Shown here: positions 1-7,400 of the stretch, piece after piece
Layout: each line of letters starts with the position of its first letter
Numbering within the stretch: position 1 is the first letter of the stretch
Assembly: GCF_050859025.1 (NCBI RefSeq)
Contig: NZ_CP138200.1
Coordinates: 496,001-560,000, forward strand
Source: Wukongibacter sp050859025
GTDB lineage: Bacteria > Bacillota > Clostridia > Peptostreptococcales > Caminicellaceae
DNA length: 64,000 nt
Reading direction: 5' to 3'
Translations under genes and position numbers: made by a program
Notes under the pieces: model-generated
Told to the model about the DNA's origin: nothing
Database searches by the model: none
The model's input: only the letters and a program-made list of their open reading frames with translations

Positions 1-2
1 CT

Positions 3-1304
3 AATGGTGGAGGCTTTACATATTATTCATGGAATTTACCTAATTCAGAAGTTATAGAGCAAAAGATTACTTATTCAGAGCTTGAACCTAACTGGGACTG
101 GATTGTTATTGCTGGATCATTTATGAGGGATTATAATAAAGGGGCTCATAAAATTCTAGTAATTGGTTCAATAATTATGATTACAAACTTTATTATAGGT
201 ATGATTATAATAACTTTATTTGCTAGGCATATATCCAATCCAATTGTAAATATTACTGGAGCTATAAGGGAGGTTGCCGATGGTAATCTAGATATATCAG
301 AATTAGATGTTAAGAATAATGATGAAACAGGGGTATTAGCTCAGTCCTTTAATATGATGGTCAAAAACATCAACAGCTTAGTTGGGACAGTAAAGAGATC
401 CTTTGGGGATGTACTTGAGGCTTCAACCTCTCTTACTGAGATAACTGAACAAACAGCCTCGGCAACCGAGGAAGTAGCTAGATCCATAGAAGAGATAGCT
501 AAGGGTACTACTGTACAGGCTAAAGATGCTGAGGATGGTGTTATAAAGATAAACGACTTAGCAGATAAAATGGAGATGGTAGCAGAGTCAACCAATCATA
601 TGAATGATATATCTAATGAAACTGGAGGACTTAGTGATAAAGGACTTGATGCAGTAAACATCCTATTTGAAAAGTCTAATGAAAGAAATGAATCTAGTGA
701 AAAGGTTGGACAAATGGTAACAGAAGTAGATAAGAGCACTCAAGAAATAGGTATAATAACAGAGGCAATTGGTCAAATAGCTGAACAAACTAATCTTCTA
801 GCATTAAATGCGGCAATAGAAGCAGCTAGAGCAGGAGAACATGGTAAGGGATTTGCAGTAGTAGCTGAAGAAGTTAGAAAACTAGCAGAACAATCTTCCC
901 ACGCTGCTCAGGAGATAAAAGAGTTGATTGACGGCATACAAAGTCAATCTCAGACAGCCGTTAGTGCTATGGATGAGTCAAAGGTTATGGCTCAAGATCA
1001 AGAAAAAGCTGTAATAGAAACTAGAGAAGTATTTAATGAAATATCTTCTTCAGTAAAAAGACTAGGAAATAAGGTTGTTGAAATAAAGAAATTTATAGAT
1101 GATATGACAAGTAATAAGGATGAAATAGTTGGAATAATACAAAACTTTTCTACTGTATCAGAAGAAACATCTGCAGCAACTCAGCAGGTTTCTGCATCTA
1201 CAGAAGAACAATTGGCATCGATTCAAGAAGTTGCAGCCCACGGTCATGATTTGAAGGTGCTTGCTGAAAAGCTGGCAGAAGCAGTAGATAAATTTAAAAT
1301 TTAG
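3..1304 (+). CDS. Methyl-accepting chemotaxis protein, 5' end outside window
   Basis: Chemoreceptor that signals to the CheA/CheW kinase complex at the membrane. The frame is open from base 3, so the start lies upstream; the ATG at 123 is internal. The first visible residues (GGGFTYYSWNLP, then NWDWIVIAGSFM) look like the end of an extracellular Cache sensor domain. A transmembrane helix (about residues 12-36 counted from the ATG at 123), a HAMP linker (ARHISNPIVNIT) and a long helical signalling domain follow. The hairpin tip, with EQTNLLALNAAIEAARAG and GKGFAVVAEEVRKLAEQS, is the hallmark of MCPs. The ligand cannot be told from the fragment. A terminator follows at 1441-1480. Confidence 0.93.
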   Translation, partial: NGGGFTYYSWNLPNSEVIEQKITYSELEPNWDWIVIAGSFMRDYNKGAHKILVIGSIIMITNFIIGMIIITLFARHISNPIVNITGAIREVADGNLDISELDVKNNDETGVLAQSFNMMVKNINSLVGTVKRSFGDVLEASTSLTEITEQTASATEEVARSIEEIAKGTTVQAKDAEDGVIKINDLADKMEMVAESTNHMNDISNETGGLSDKGLDAVNILFEKSNERNESSEKVGQMVTEVDKSTQEIGIITEAIGQIAEQTNLLALNAAIEAARAGEHGKGFAVVAEEVRKLAEQSSHAAQEIKELIDGIQSQSQTAVSAMDESKVMAQDQEKAVIETREVFNEISSSVKRLGNKVVEIKKFIDDMTSNKDEIVGIIQNFSTVSEETSAATQQVSASTEEQLASIQEVAAHGHDLKVLAEKLAEAVDKFKI

Positions 1305-1373
1305 GCTAAATTTATTTTGCCATATATAATATGATAAACATTTTATATTCTGAAAACTTAACAACCAGTGTTT

Positions 1374-1410
1374 CTGTGTATAAATTAAAGTTTTGACTGG
1401 AATTTCTATA
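1374..1410. repeat. R1 repeat, partial (one arm)
   Basis: One arm of the R1 palindromic family (GTATAAATTAAAGTTTTGAC then TGGAATTTCTATA). The other arm is missing. It lies just after the chemoreceptor stop codon. Confidence 0.8.
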
Positions 1411-1440
1411 ACTCAAAAGTTTAACTTATATATACACTAT

Positions 1441-1480
1441 AAAAAAATCTTCCCAGTAAAAAATTGGGAAGATTTTTTAT
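1441..1480 (+). terminator. Rho-independent terminator after the chemoreceptor
   Basis: Perfect stem AAATCTTCCCA / TGGGAAGATTT with a short A-rich loop, followed by a T run. Confidence 0.85.
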
Positions 1481-1548
1481 TGGATTAATTTTTCAAAAAA
1501 ACTGTAACTACTTGTAATTATGATACATAATATAGAATTATGAAAAAT

Positions 1549-1564
1549 ATTAGCCTAGGCTAAT
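1549..1564. promoter_or_regulatory. Palindromic operator candidate for the feo operon
   Basis: ATTAGCCTAGGCTAAT is a perfect 16-bp palindrome 47 bp upstream of feoA. It resembles the DtxR/IdeR box (TTAG...CTAA half-sites). A TTGTAA element at 1512-1517 could be a -35 box, which would place the palindrome around the transcription start, a position that suits an iron-dependent repressor. The binding protein is inferred; a candidate is the MntR-like regulator at 4358-4774. Confidence 0.6.
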
Positions 1565-1611
1565 TCTGGTAGTTATCATAAATATAATCTACCAATAAAG
1601 GAGGAAAGAAG

Positions 1612-1839
1612 ATGTTACTTTCAAACATAGAGCCTGGTTTTAGAGTTAAGGTGGTTTCATTGCAATCAACGGGGTTATCAAGAAGACGAATGATGGATTT
1701 AGGTCTAATACCAGATGCTGAAATTGAAGTATTAAGACATAGTCCTCTTGGAGATCCAACTGCATATGCGATTAAAGGGGCCCAGATAGCATTAAGATCA
1801 GAGGAAGCCAATCAAATAGTTGTAGAAATAATTAAGTAA
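1612..1839 (+). CDS. feoA: Ferrous iron transport protein A (FeoA)
   Basis: A 75-residue, single-domain SH3-like protein that works with the FeoB permease in Fe(II) uptake at the inner face of the membrane. The pattern GLSRRRMMDLGLIPDAEIEV and the closing IALRSEEANQIVVE are typical of FeoA. The length is normal for the family. A strong ribosome site (AAAGGAGGAAAG) precedes the ATG. It is the first gene of the feo operon; feoB starts 218 bp downstream, and a palindromic operator candidate lies just upstream. Confidence 0.93.
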   Translation: MLLSNIEPGFRVKVVSLQSTGLSRRRMMDLGLIPDAEIEVLRHSPLGDPTAYAIKGAQIALRSEEANQIVVEIIK

Positions 1840-2057
1840 ATGGCGAAAAAAAACGCAGGGGTATTAGAGCTTTCATTTTGATTATTTATATCTCCAGAAA
1901 ATGACCTTAATAAAGTGCTAAGGTATAAATGATAAGATTAAGGTTATATCTTTGAAGCAAATAAAGTTAGGCGATAAAGGGATAAAGATATGCAAATATA
2001 AATAGACCTGAATGCTTACAACGTAGTTTTTTAAATTGATTTATGGAGGTGAAGTGA

Positions 2058-2843
2058 TTGGGATTGACATGTGAATCATGTGGTAGAGGTGCCCTCAAGA
2101 AAAAGTTCAATCTTAAATGTGGTGAGGAGTTTGTTATAGCATTAGCTGGTAATCCGAATGTAGGTAAAAGTACGGTATTCAATGAATTGACTGGGCTAAA
2201 GCAGCATACAGGGAATTGGCCAGGTAAAACCGTTGTAAATGCAAGGGGAAACTATAGTTATGGAAATATGAAGTTTATATTGATGGATTTACCAGGAACC
2301 TACTCTCTGCTGGCGAATTCAGTTGAAGAACAGGTGGCAAGAGATTTTATTTGTTTTGGTAAGCCCCATGCTACAGTAGTTGTAGTCGATGCAAGCTGCC
2401 TGGAAAGAAACCTGAATCTTGTACTTCAGGTTATGGAGTTAACGGATAAAGTAATAGTATGCGTAAACCTAGTGGATGAGGCTGAGAGAAAGGGAATATT
2501 CATTGATATTAAAGCTTTAGAGAAGGAGTTAGGGGTACCAGTTGTAGCTACGGTAGCTAGGGAGGGGGTAGGCTTAGAGGAGCTGAAAAGGAGAATTCTA
2601 AATGTAGCAATAGGCCTGGAAAATCCTAGAGCAAAGAAAGTTTCATACTCACGATCAGTCGAGGATGCAATAGATAGAATTATACCGCAAATCGATGAGG
2701 TTTTAAAAGGCAAGCTTGACTTAAGATGGGTTGCCCTAAGACTAATTGATGGAGATAAGACCATCGTAGACTCAATCTATGAACACATATACGATGAAAA
2801 GGTGTTGGAGATTGAAGGGGAGGAGGAAAGGGTAGATGAATAA
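2058..2843 (+). CDS. feoB: FeoB N-terminal part: G domain and helical domain
   Basis: Cytoplasmic GTPase half of the Fe(II) transporter FeoB, 261 residues. All G motifs are present: G1 GNPNVGKS, G3 DLPGTYSL, G4 VNLVD, and a G5-like region ATVAREG. The helical guanine-dissociation-inhibitor domain follows. A short N-terminal extension has three Cys residues (CESC and KC), a possible metal site. The start is a TTG with a GGAGGTGAAG ribosome site. The ORF ends before the membrane part, which is encoded by the next gene in another frame with an 8-nt overlap (2836-2843). FeoB is therefore made as two polypeptides here, or this is a frameshift. Confidence 0.9.
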   Translation: MGLTCESCGRGALKKKFNLKCGEEFVIALAGNPNVGKSTVFNELTGLKQHTGNWPGKTVVNARGNYSYGNMKFILMDLPGTYSLLANSVEEQVARDFICFGKPHATVVVVDASCLERNLNLVLQVMELTDKVIVCVNLVDEAERKGIFIDIKALEKELGVPVVATVAREGVGLEELKRRILNVAIGLENPRAKKVSYSRSVEDAIDRIIPQIDEVLKGKLDLRWVALRLIDGDKTIVDSIYEHIYDEKVLEIEGEEERVDE

Positions 2844-4236
2844 TAAAAATCTAGATGAGTTTGATAATCTAGTTAAGCTGTCTAAGTCATTGCAGTCATC
2901 AAATAATATTGTAATTAGGGATAATATAGTTAGGGATATATATACTGCGGCAGAGGAAATAACCAACAAAGTAGTAACTAAGAAGAATCAAAGAAAGATT
3001 AACTTTGATAAAAGGATTGATGACCTTATCACCTCAAGGATACTTGGATATCCTATTATGATACTCCTACTGGGAGTAGTGTTCTGGGTAACTATCACAG
3101 GTGCAAATTATCCTTCAGGTATGTTGGCGAGCTTCTTCTTTTGGCTGGAAGATAAAATAACTAACCTATTTATGTATGTAGGGGCTCCAGAGTGGCTCCA
3201 CGGAATATTGGTGCTAGGTATGTATAGAACCGCGGCGTGGGTTGTTTCGGTTATGCTGCCGCCGATGGCGATATTCTTTCCGATATTTACATTACTAGAA
3301 GATTTAGGATACTTACCAAGGGTTGCATTCAATCTTGATAGATTATTCAAAATGGCCGGGGCTCATGGGAAGCAATCCTTGACTATGAGTATGGGATTTG
3401 GATGTAATGCTGCAGGGGTAATTGCATGTAGGATAATTGACTCACCTAGAGAAAGATTAATTGCAGCTATAACAAATAACTTTGTGCCTTGTAATGGACG
3501 ATTTCCCACTTTGATAGCATTATCTACAATATTTGTTGGAGGATTGGTAGCAAGTCAGTATAGTACCCTAGCAGCATCCTTCTTCGTAACCTTTTTAGTA
3601 ATTCTAGGGATAACAATAACTCTCATTGTATCATGGGTTCTTTCAAAGACGATGTTAAAGGGTATACCATCATCCTTTACATTAGAGCTTCCACCCTATA
3701 GAAAGCCTAAAATAGGAAGAATTCTTTATACATCTTTAATTGATAGAACTATATTTGTCCTAGGAAGAGCAGTAGTTGTTGCAGCCCCTGCTGGGCTAGT
3801 CATTTGGATTTTAGCAAATATTATGATTGGAGATATGAGCATCTTAAATCATTTGGCAGCATTTTTAGACCCCTTTGCGAGAGCAATAGGCCTAGACGGT
3901 TTTATACTAATGGCATTTATAATCGGTATGCCGGCCAATGAGATAGTTGTTCCTATAATAATAATGAGCTATATGTCAAAGGGGGCAATGCTTGAGCTAG
4001 AGAGCTTGTCAGAAATGAAGGAATTATTTGTAGCTAACGGATGGACGTTTATAACAGCATTAAATGTAATGCTATTTTCATTGCTTCATTTTCCATGTGG
4101 TACTACCCTTTGGACAATACGGAAAGAAACTGGAAGCACAAAATGGACAATATTTTCAGCTTTAATGCCAACGGCTATAGCAATAGCAGTATGCTTTATA
4201 GTGGCTCAAGGGGCTAGTTTGCTAGGAATAGTATAA
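2836..4236 (+). CDS. feoB: FeoB C-terminal part: membrane permease
   Basis: Membrane half of FeoB, 466 residues, with multiple transmembrane helices and the two Gate segments. The conserved motifs MSMGFGCNAAGV and FVPCNGRFPTLIAL include the Cys residues proposed to line the Fe(II) path. The ATG overlaps the end of the G-domain gene by 8 nt, and GGGGAGGAGGAAAGG just upstream can serve as ribosome site, so translation is probably coupled. The first 65 residues are charged and cytoplasmic and continue the helical domain. The two halves together have normal FeoB length, which suggests a tolerated split rather than decay. A terminator follows at 4259-4319. Confidence 0.9.
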   Translation: MNNKNLDEFDNLVKLSKSLQSSNNIVIRDNIVRDIYTAAEEITNKVVTKKNQRKINFDKRIDDLITSRILGYPIMILLLGVVFWVTITGANYPSGMLASFFFWLEDKITNLFMYVGAPEWLHGILVLGMYRTAAWVVSVMLPPMAIFFPIFTLLEDLGYLPRVAFNLDRLFKMAGAHGKQSLTMSMGFGCNAAGVIACRIIDSPRERLIAAITNNFVPCNGRFPTLIALSTIFVGGLVASQYSTLAASFFVTFLVILGITITLIVSWVLSKTMLKGIPSSFTLELPPYRKPKIGRILYTSLIDRTIFVLGRAVVVAAPAGLVIWILANIMIGDMSILNHLAAFLDPFARAIGLDGFILMAFIIGMPANEIVVPIIIMSYMSKGAMLELESLSEMKELFVANGWTFITALNVMLFSLLHFPCGTTLWTIRKETGSTKWTIFSALMPTAIAIAVCFIVAQGASLLGIV

Positions 4237-4258
4237 AAAATAAATATATTGGGCTAGA

Positions 4259-4319
4259 AGCGGTCATAGAATTTTCCTTAATATTACATATCCTATAGGG
4301 AAGGATCTATGACCGTTTT
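4259..4319 (+). terminator. Terminator of the feo operon
   Basis: Stem AAGCGGTCATAG / CTATGACCG with inner pairing TTCC/GGAA, followed by TTTT. Confidence 0.75.
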
Positions 4320-4320
4320 G

Positions 4321-4350
4321 ATGTGTATAAATTAAAGTTTTGACTGGAAT
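4321..4350. repeat. R1 repeat, partial (one arm)
   Basis: Single R1 arm (GTATAAATTAAAGTTTTGAC then TGGAAT) between the feo terminator and the 3' end of the convergent regulator gene. Confidence 0.75.
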
Positions 4351-4357
4351 CGCTTAA

Positions 4358-4774
4358 CTAGTGGTTGTTAGCTTTTTTGTACTCCATAAACCTTGATAGA
4401 ACATCCCTGTTATCCTTTAAAAAGGTAGAAAGTATCTTAAAAGTTTCTACTGTTGAAGGACTTAAATAATGCTCCATAGCTTCAGCTTCTTCCTCAGGAT
4501 CACAATTACTATCTATTATTATTAAAAATTCCTGTAAGATATCGTTTCTTTTAACTAATGATTTTCCCAGTTGCTTACCTTTGTCGGTAAGGGTTATTCC
4601 TTTGTATTTTTCGTATATCACATAATTGTTGTTATCTAATTTCTTAAGAGCCTTAACAACGGAAGGTGAAGAAACACCCAGTTTTGATGCTAAATCTCTT
4701 ATTTTGAACGGTTTATTCATAATATCGAGTTTATATAGTTCTTCTAAATAATCCTCCAAGCTGGGAGACAACAT
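4358..4774 (-). CDS. MntR/DtxR-family metal-dependent transcription regulator
   Basis: A 138-residue regulator: winged helix-turn-helix (about residues 5-65, with IRDLASKLGVSSPSVVKALK) plus a helical dimerisation/metal-binding domain. It lacks the SH3-like third domain of DtxR, so the build is that of MntR. Metal ligands D8, E11 and the E98-M-E101-H102 cluster are present. The position equivalent to MntR H77 is Asn (KRNDIL), so metal preference or affinity may differ. AGGAGGTG precedes the ATG. It converges on the feo operon. Control of feo is inferred from this position and from the palindrome at 1549-1564. Confidence 0.88.
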   Translation of the reverse strand: MLSPSLEDYLEELYKLDIMNKPFKIRDLASKLGVSSPSVVKALKKLDNNNYVIYEKYKGITLTDKGKQLGKSLVKRNDILQEFLIIIDSNCDPEEEAEAMEHYLSPSTVETFKILSTFLKDNRDVLSRFMEYKKANNH

Positions 4775-4879
4775 TTTAACACCTCCTATATTTAAATAGT
4801 ATTAAATTTTGTAAGTTTTAAAACCATAATTTAGATTTAAGGAATTAAATTTTTAAATTAACCTGTTGTGCTAGTTATT

Positions 4880-4983
4880 TATAGAGATTCCAGTCAAAAC
4901 TTTAATTTATACACATCAAAAATCCTAAGATTCACCGGATATTTTAATATGTATAAATTAAGATTTACTTGGAACTCTTTATA
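4880..4983. repeat. R1 repeat, full copy
   Basis: About 104 bp, starting TATAGAGATTCC and ending GGAACTCTTTATA. Its two arms, each with AATTTATAC or its complement, form a long imperfect hairpin. Tandem with the next copy, sharing TATA at the junction. Confidence 0.9.
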
Positions 4984-5085
4984 TAGAGATTCCAGTCAAA
5001 ACTTTAATTTATACATATCAAAAATCCTAAGAAGCATCGGATATTTTAATATGTATAAATTAAGATTTACTTGGAACTCTCTATA
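4982..5085. repeat. R1 repeat, full copy (tandem)
   Basis: Second of two head-to-tail R1 copies. Only a few bases differ from the copy at 4880. Short ORFs that can be drawn through this pair are repeat translation, not genes. Confidence 0.9.
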
Positions 5086-5107
5086 GTAGATAGATATTTA
5101 GTACTAA

Positions 5108-5292
5108 AAGCCGTAATACGGCTTCAGACTGCTGAGAAACCCGAATTTCTTCGTTGTCGCTTCAATCAAGAACCCTTACGTATATCCGTATACGCTGCGG
5201 TCTCTTGCTTTCAGCACGCCTCGAACTTCAGATTTCTCAGCAGTCTATCATCTTGTTGACTTTGTCAACAATCTGAAGCCGTAATACGGCTT
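5108..5292. repeat. R4 element (151 bp) between duplicated terminator hairpins
   Basis: A 151-bp element (5125-5275) starts CAGACTGCTGAG and ends with the near-perfect palindrome TTGTTGACTTTGTCAACAA plus TCTG. It is flanked on both sides by the identical 17-bp palindrome AAGCCGTAATACGGCTT (5108-5124 and 5276-5292); the right copy runs into TTTT. A second full copy lies at 48723-48873 in the opposite orientation, with a different flanking hairpin. This looks like a small mobile element that inserts at terminator hairpins and duplicates them. Confidence 0.8.
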
Positions 5293-5303
5293 TTCAAAAA
5301 TGC

Positions 5304-5356
5304 AAAAAGACCTTAAATTAAAAGCACATCAATGTGCATATTAAATAAAGGTCTTT
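5304..5356 (-). terminator. Terminator downstream of the small gene at 5436
   Basis: AAAGACCTT / AAGGTCTTT stem read on the minus strand. The A run at 5304-5308 becomes a U run. A second inner stem GCACAT/ATGTGC is present. Confidence 0.65.
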
Positions 5357-5435
5357 GTACATATTTATATTAAGAGGAGGAATACTCATTTATTGCGTTA
5401 CTCAAGATTATCATAAAACTGAACTCTAGTAAGAA

Positions 5436-5567
5436 CTAGAGGTTCTGTGGAGGATTAAGCTCTTGACTCTGTTCTAAAAAGTCATAAGTATTAGAATCAG
5501 CTTCTTTTTCGCTAATATCAAGTAAAAAGTATATTATAATTATCATTATGACCATTAAAACTTCCAT
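5436..5567 (-). CDS. 43-aa membrane peptide, not of the LVGD family
   Basis: Small gene encoding an N-terminal hydrophobic segment (VLMVIMIIIIYFLL) followed by an acidic, Gln/Glu-rich tail (LEQSQELNPPQN). A GGTGGTGATG ribosome site lies 2-5 nt before the ATG. It has no Cys and no LVGD motif, so it is not a paralogue of the neighbouring peptides, but it shares their strand and setting. A weaker promoter of the same type (TAC, 16 nt, CCATGCTATA) lies 41 nt upstream at 5608-5636. Function unknown; probably a small sporulation membrane peptide. Confidence 0.6.
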   Translation of the reverse strand: MEVLMVIMIIIIYFLLDISEKEADSNTYDFLEQSQELNPPQNL

Positions 5568-5607
5568 AACATCACCACCAAAAGATTTCCCTTTCCTTAG
5601 TTATTAT

Positions 5608-5636
5608 TATAGCATGGAATTAATACAAAAATTGTA
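5608..5636 (-). promoter_or_regulatory. Tentative sigma-K-like promoter for the gene at 5436
   Basis: Read on the minus strand: TAC, 16 nt, CCATGCTATA. The -10 matches 7 of the 7 fixed bases of CATAnnnTA except one (G for A). Spacing and distance to the start match the array promoters. Confidence 0.4.
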
Positions 5637-5807
5637 ATGTAATGGAATTGTAAACTGATTGTAACTTATGTAAAGGACAAAGTAGATTATCTATGAAATA
5701 TTTACTAGTAGAGGGGTCTAAAGTCCTAATACTAGAGTATTATGTATAGTAGAATTGATAAAAGCTCATGTCTATAATGATTTTTCATTGTATTAAGATT
5801 TTCATAT

Positions 5808-5857
5808 TATAGGGATTCAAGTAGAGACTTTAATTTATACTATTTGAACCCTATATA
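5808..5857. repeat. R1 repeat, internally deleted copy
   Basis: Begins TATAGGGATTCAAGTAGAGA and ends GAACCCTATATA, keeping both tips but only about 50 bp. Confidence 0.75.
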
Positions 5858-5866
5858 AATGATTTC

Positions 5867-5903
5867 AAAAAAATAAGTTGATATTTATTCAACTTATTTT
5901 TTT
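5867..5903 (-). terminator. Bidirectional terminator below the peptide gene at 5947
   Basis: AAAAATAAGTTGA / TCAACTTATTTTTTT stem with a 7-nt loop, T-rich on both strands. Confidence 0.75.
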
Positions 5904-5946
5904 AATTCCCCTTTTTAAAAAAATTCCCCATATTTATAAAATCGAT

Positions 5947-6069
5947 TTAGTGGTAAGGATTACTTGGATATTTGCATATACATTTATCATCTATGCAAAT
6001 AAGATCTCCAACTAATATAAGAAGAAGTAAAAACAAAATCAATCTACTTTCCTGAATTACATAAGCCAT
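5947..6069 (-). CDS. 40-aa LVGD-family peptide 1
   Basis: Distal member of a tandem peptide family on the minus strand. It has the shared core as RLILFLLLLILVGDLIC, with a non-Gly-rich head (MAYVIQES) and a tail with three Cys (C26, C30, C32), so it is the most divergent true member. GGAGGTG lies 5 nt before the ATG. Its own sigma-K-like promoter is at 6112-6140. Membrane insertion of the core is likely. The plan of variable head plus a hydrophobic stretch ending in Gly recalls the tiny sporulation membrane protein family of YjcZ (consensus FALLVVFILLIIVG), but sequence homology is not certain. Confidence 0.8.
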   Translation of the reverse strand: MAYVIQESRLILFLLLLILVGDLICIDDKCICKYPSNPYH

Positions 6070-6111
6070 AAACCACACCTCCAAAAAAGAATAAAAAGGT
6101 TATCATAAAAT

Positions 6112-6140
6112 TATATTATTCTAGATGAAGTAAAATTGTG
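6112..6140 (-). promoter_or_regulatory. Sigma-K-like promoter of LVGD peptide 1
   Basis: Minus strand: CAC, 16 nt, GAATAATATA; 43 nt upstream of the start codon. Confidence 0.65.
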
Positions 6141-6406
6141 ATAAATAAATTTTACATAATTAAATTAATAATTATATTTGCATATGCAACCCAGATAAGT
6201 CAGAATTATGCAATTTTCTAAGGCACAACAGAACAATAATTATCTTAAAAATATTTCATTATCTTATATACAAAGTGACAAGTGCATTGAAAAAGCAATA
6301 AAAAGATAATTTTACTAAGCTAGCACTTCCCACAGGTAATGGTTTCATGTAATTTAAGAAATAAGTTGTGTATAAAAAAATGAAACATTAGGCTATCCAC
6401 ATTATG

Positions 6407-6526
6407 TTAACAACATCCGTAGTCATAGCAAGGTCCACAGCCAAAGAAAATTATGAAAATGACAATCAATATGATTAAGTATGGGGGATTAAAGAAACAA
6501 CCACAGCCGTAGGGTCCTCTTTGCAT
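6407..6526 (-). CDS. 39-aa Cys-rich hydrophobic peptide, divergent relative
   Basis: Head QRGPYGCGCFFNPP, hydrophobic core YLIILIVIFIIFFGC and a tail rich in Cys and Tyr ending CC; six Cys in 39 residues. The plan of Gly/Cys head, one hydrophobic helix ending in Gly, and Cys-rich tail is that of the neighbours, but the core sequence is different. AGGAGGTG stands 7 nt before the ATG. It has the same promoter type at 6572-6600 and is likely co-expressed with the family. Role unknown. Confidence 0.75.
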   Translation of the reverse strand: MQRGPYGCGCFFNPPYLIILIVIFIIFFGCGPCYDYGCC

Positions 6527-6571
6527 CCAACTTCACCTCCTATAGCAAAACTACAAACTTTGAGTTAATAG

Positions 6572-6600
6572 TATAATATTCTAAGGATTAAAAAAGTGTG
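6572..6600 (-). promoter_or_regulatory. Sigma-K-like promoter of the peptide at 6407
   Basis: Minus strand: CAC, 16 nt, GAATATTATA; 46 nt upstream of the start codon. Confidence 0.65.
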
Positions 6601-6616
6601 ATTGGGGTAAGAGGAA

Positions 6617-6678
6617 AATCCTTAAAACCTTGGCTATTTAAGAAATCAAAATGTAGATTTATAAGTGAGTTCTATATA
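6617..6678. repeat. R2 repeat, partial
   Basis: Right part of the R2 family (TTGGCTATTTAAGAAATCAA then AATGTAGATTTATAAGT), ending TTCTATATAG. Full copies are at 9703 and 26193. Confidence 0.75.
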
Positions 6679-6783
6679 GTTAAAAAAATCTGATTTATTG
6701 AAATTCTAAAAATTTGTAATAGAAACTCAGGGATATTAAAGCCCCTCGCTTTGATCAGAGTTTTCTTCAAAAAATTACCTTAA

Positions 6784-6812
6784 TAAAAAAGCTGAGGAAA
6801 ATCCTCAGCTTT
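6784..6812 (-). terminator. Terminator of LVGD peptide 2
   Basis: GCTGAGGA / TCCTCAGC stem followed on the minus strand by a U run (A7 at 6784-6790). Confidence 0.85.
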
Positions 6813-6825
6813 CATACATCATGTT

Positions 6826-6957
6826 TTAGTAATAATTTCCGCCGCCGCAGAGGCAATCTCCAACTAAAATTATTAATAATAGGAAGAGAATTAGGTTGTT
6901 CATACCGAAGAAAGCTGGTCTTCCACAACCAGTACCACAACCACCGTAACCGCCCAT
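6826..6957 (-). CDS. 43-aa LVGD-family peptide 2
   Basis: Head GGYGGCGTGCGRPAFFGM, core NNLILFLLLIILVGDCLC, tail GGGNYY; four Cys. AAGGAGTG ribosome site. It is monocistronic, with its own promoter at 7006-7034 and terminator at 6784-6812. The core is identical at the protein level to six other members, while synonymous codons differ, showing selection on the peptide. Expected to be a single-pass or membrane-associated peptide of the spore or mother cell. Confidence 0.85.
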   Translation of the reverse strand: MGGYGGCGTGCGRPAFFGMNNLILFLLLIILVGDCLCGGGNYY

Positions 6958-7005
6958 ATATTTCACTCCTTATGAATAAATTATTAAGTTTGCTTGACTC
7001 ACTAA

Positions 7006-7034
7006 CATAATATTCTAGAGAGATATCAAAAGTG
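7006..7034 (-). promoter_or_regulatory. Sigma-K-like promoter of LVGD peptide 2
   Basis: Minus strand: CAC, 16 nt, GAATATTATG; 49 nt upstream of the start. Confidence 0.7.
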
Positions 7035-7087
7035 CCACTAGAGTATATATTTTAAATGTCTAATTAGAAATTAAACATTATATCTTA

Positions 7088-7201
7088 CTAGTAAGAAGGA
7101 GCACAGAGACAATCTCCTACTAAGATTATTAATAATAGGAAAAGGATTAAGTTGTTAACACGAATAGGATAATAAGGTTGATTACAACCACAACCTGCCA
7201 T
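7088..7201 (-). CDS. 37-aa LVGD-family peptide 3
   Basis: Head AGCGCNQPYYPIRV, the invariant core, and tail APSY. Cys at 4, 6, 31 and 33. AAGGAGG ribosome site. Tandem stops TAG and then TAA on the minus strand. The head CGC-x3-PYYP-x-RV is shared with peptides 5 and 6, so these three form a subgroup. Single gene with its own promoter (7251-7279). Confidence 0.85.
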   Translation of the reverse strand: MAGCGCNQPYYPIRVNNLILFLLLIILVGDCLCAPSY

Positions 7202-7250
7202 ACATTTACCTCCTTATGAATATATTATCAAGTCTATCTTGACTTACTAA

Positions 7251-7279
7251 CATAATATTCTAAAACCATGTCAAGCGTG
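7251..7279 (-). promoter_or_regulatory. Sigma-K-like promoter of LVGD peptide 3
   Basis: Minus strand: CAC, 16 nt, GAATATTATG; 50 nt upstream of the start. Confidence 0.7.
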
Positions 7280-7400
7280 TCACTAAATAATATATTTTAT
7301 AGCACATAGGAAATCATAAAGTTTTTGAACCTATGGATAATTTTATAATTTCCATTATGTGTTTCAATAAAGACTAACTTATAAAAAAATTTGTCTTACT

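Noticed and set aside
4880..5085. CRISPR array
   Set aside because: Direct repeats here are tandem R1 copies of about 104 bp without spacers, and no cas genes are present.
4868..5259. Open frames of 62-72 codons on the plus strand
   Set aside because: They are translations of tandem R1 repeats and the R4 element. They have internal duplications matching the DNA repeats and no ribosome sites.
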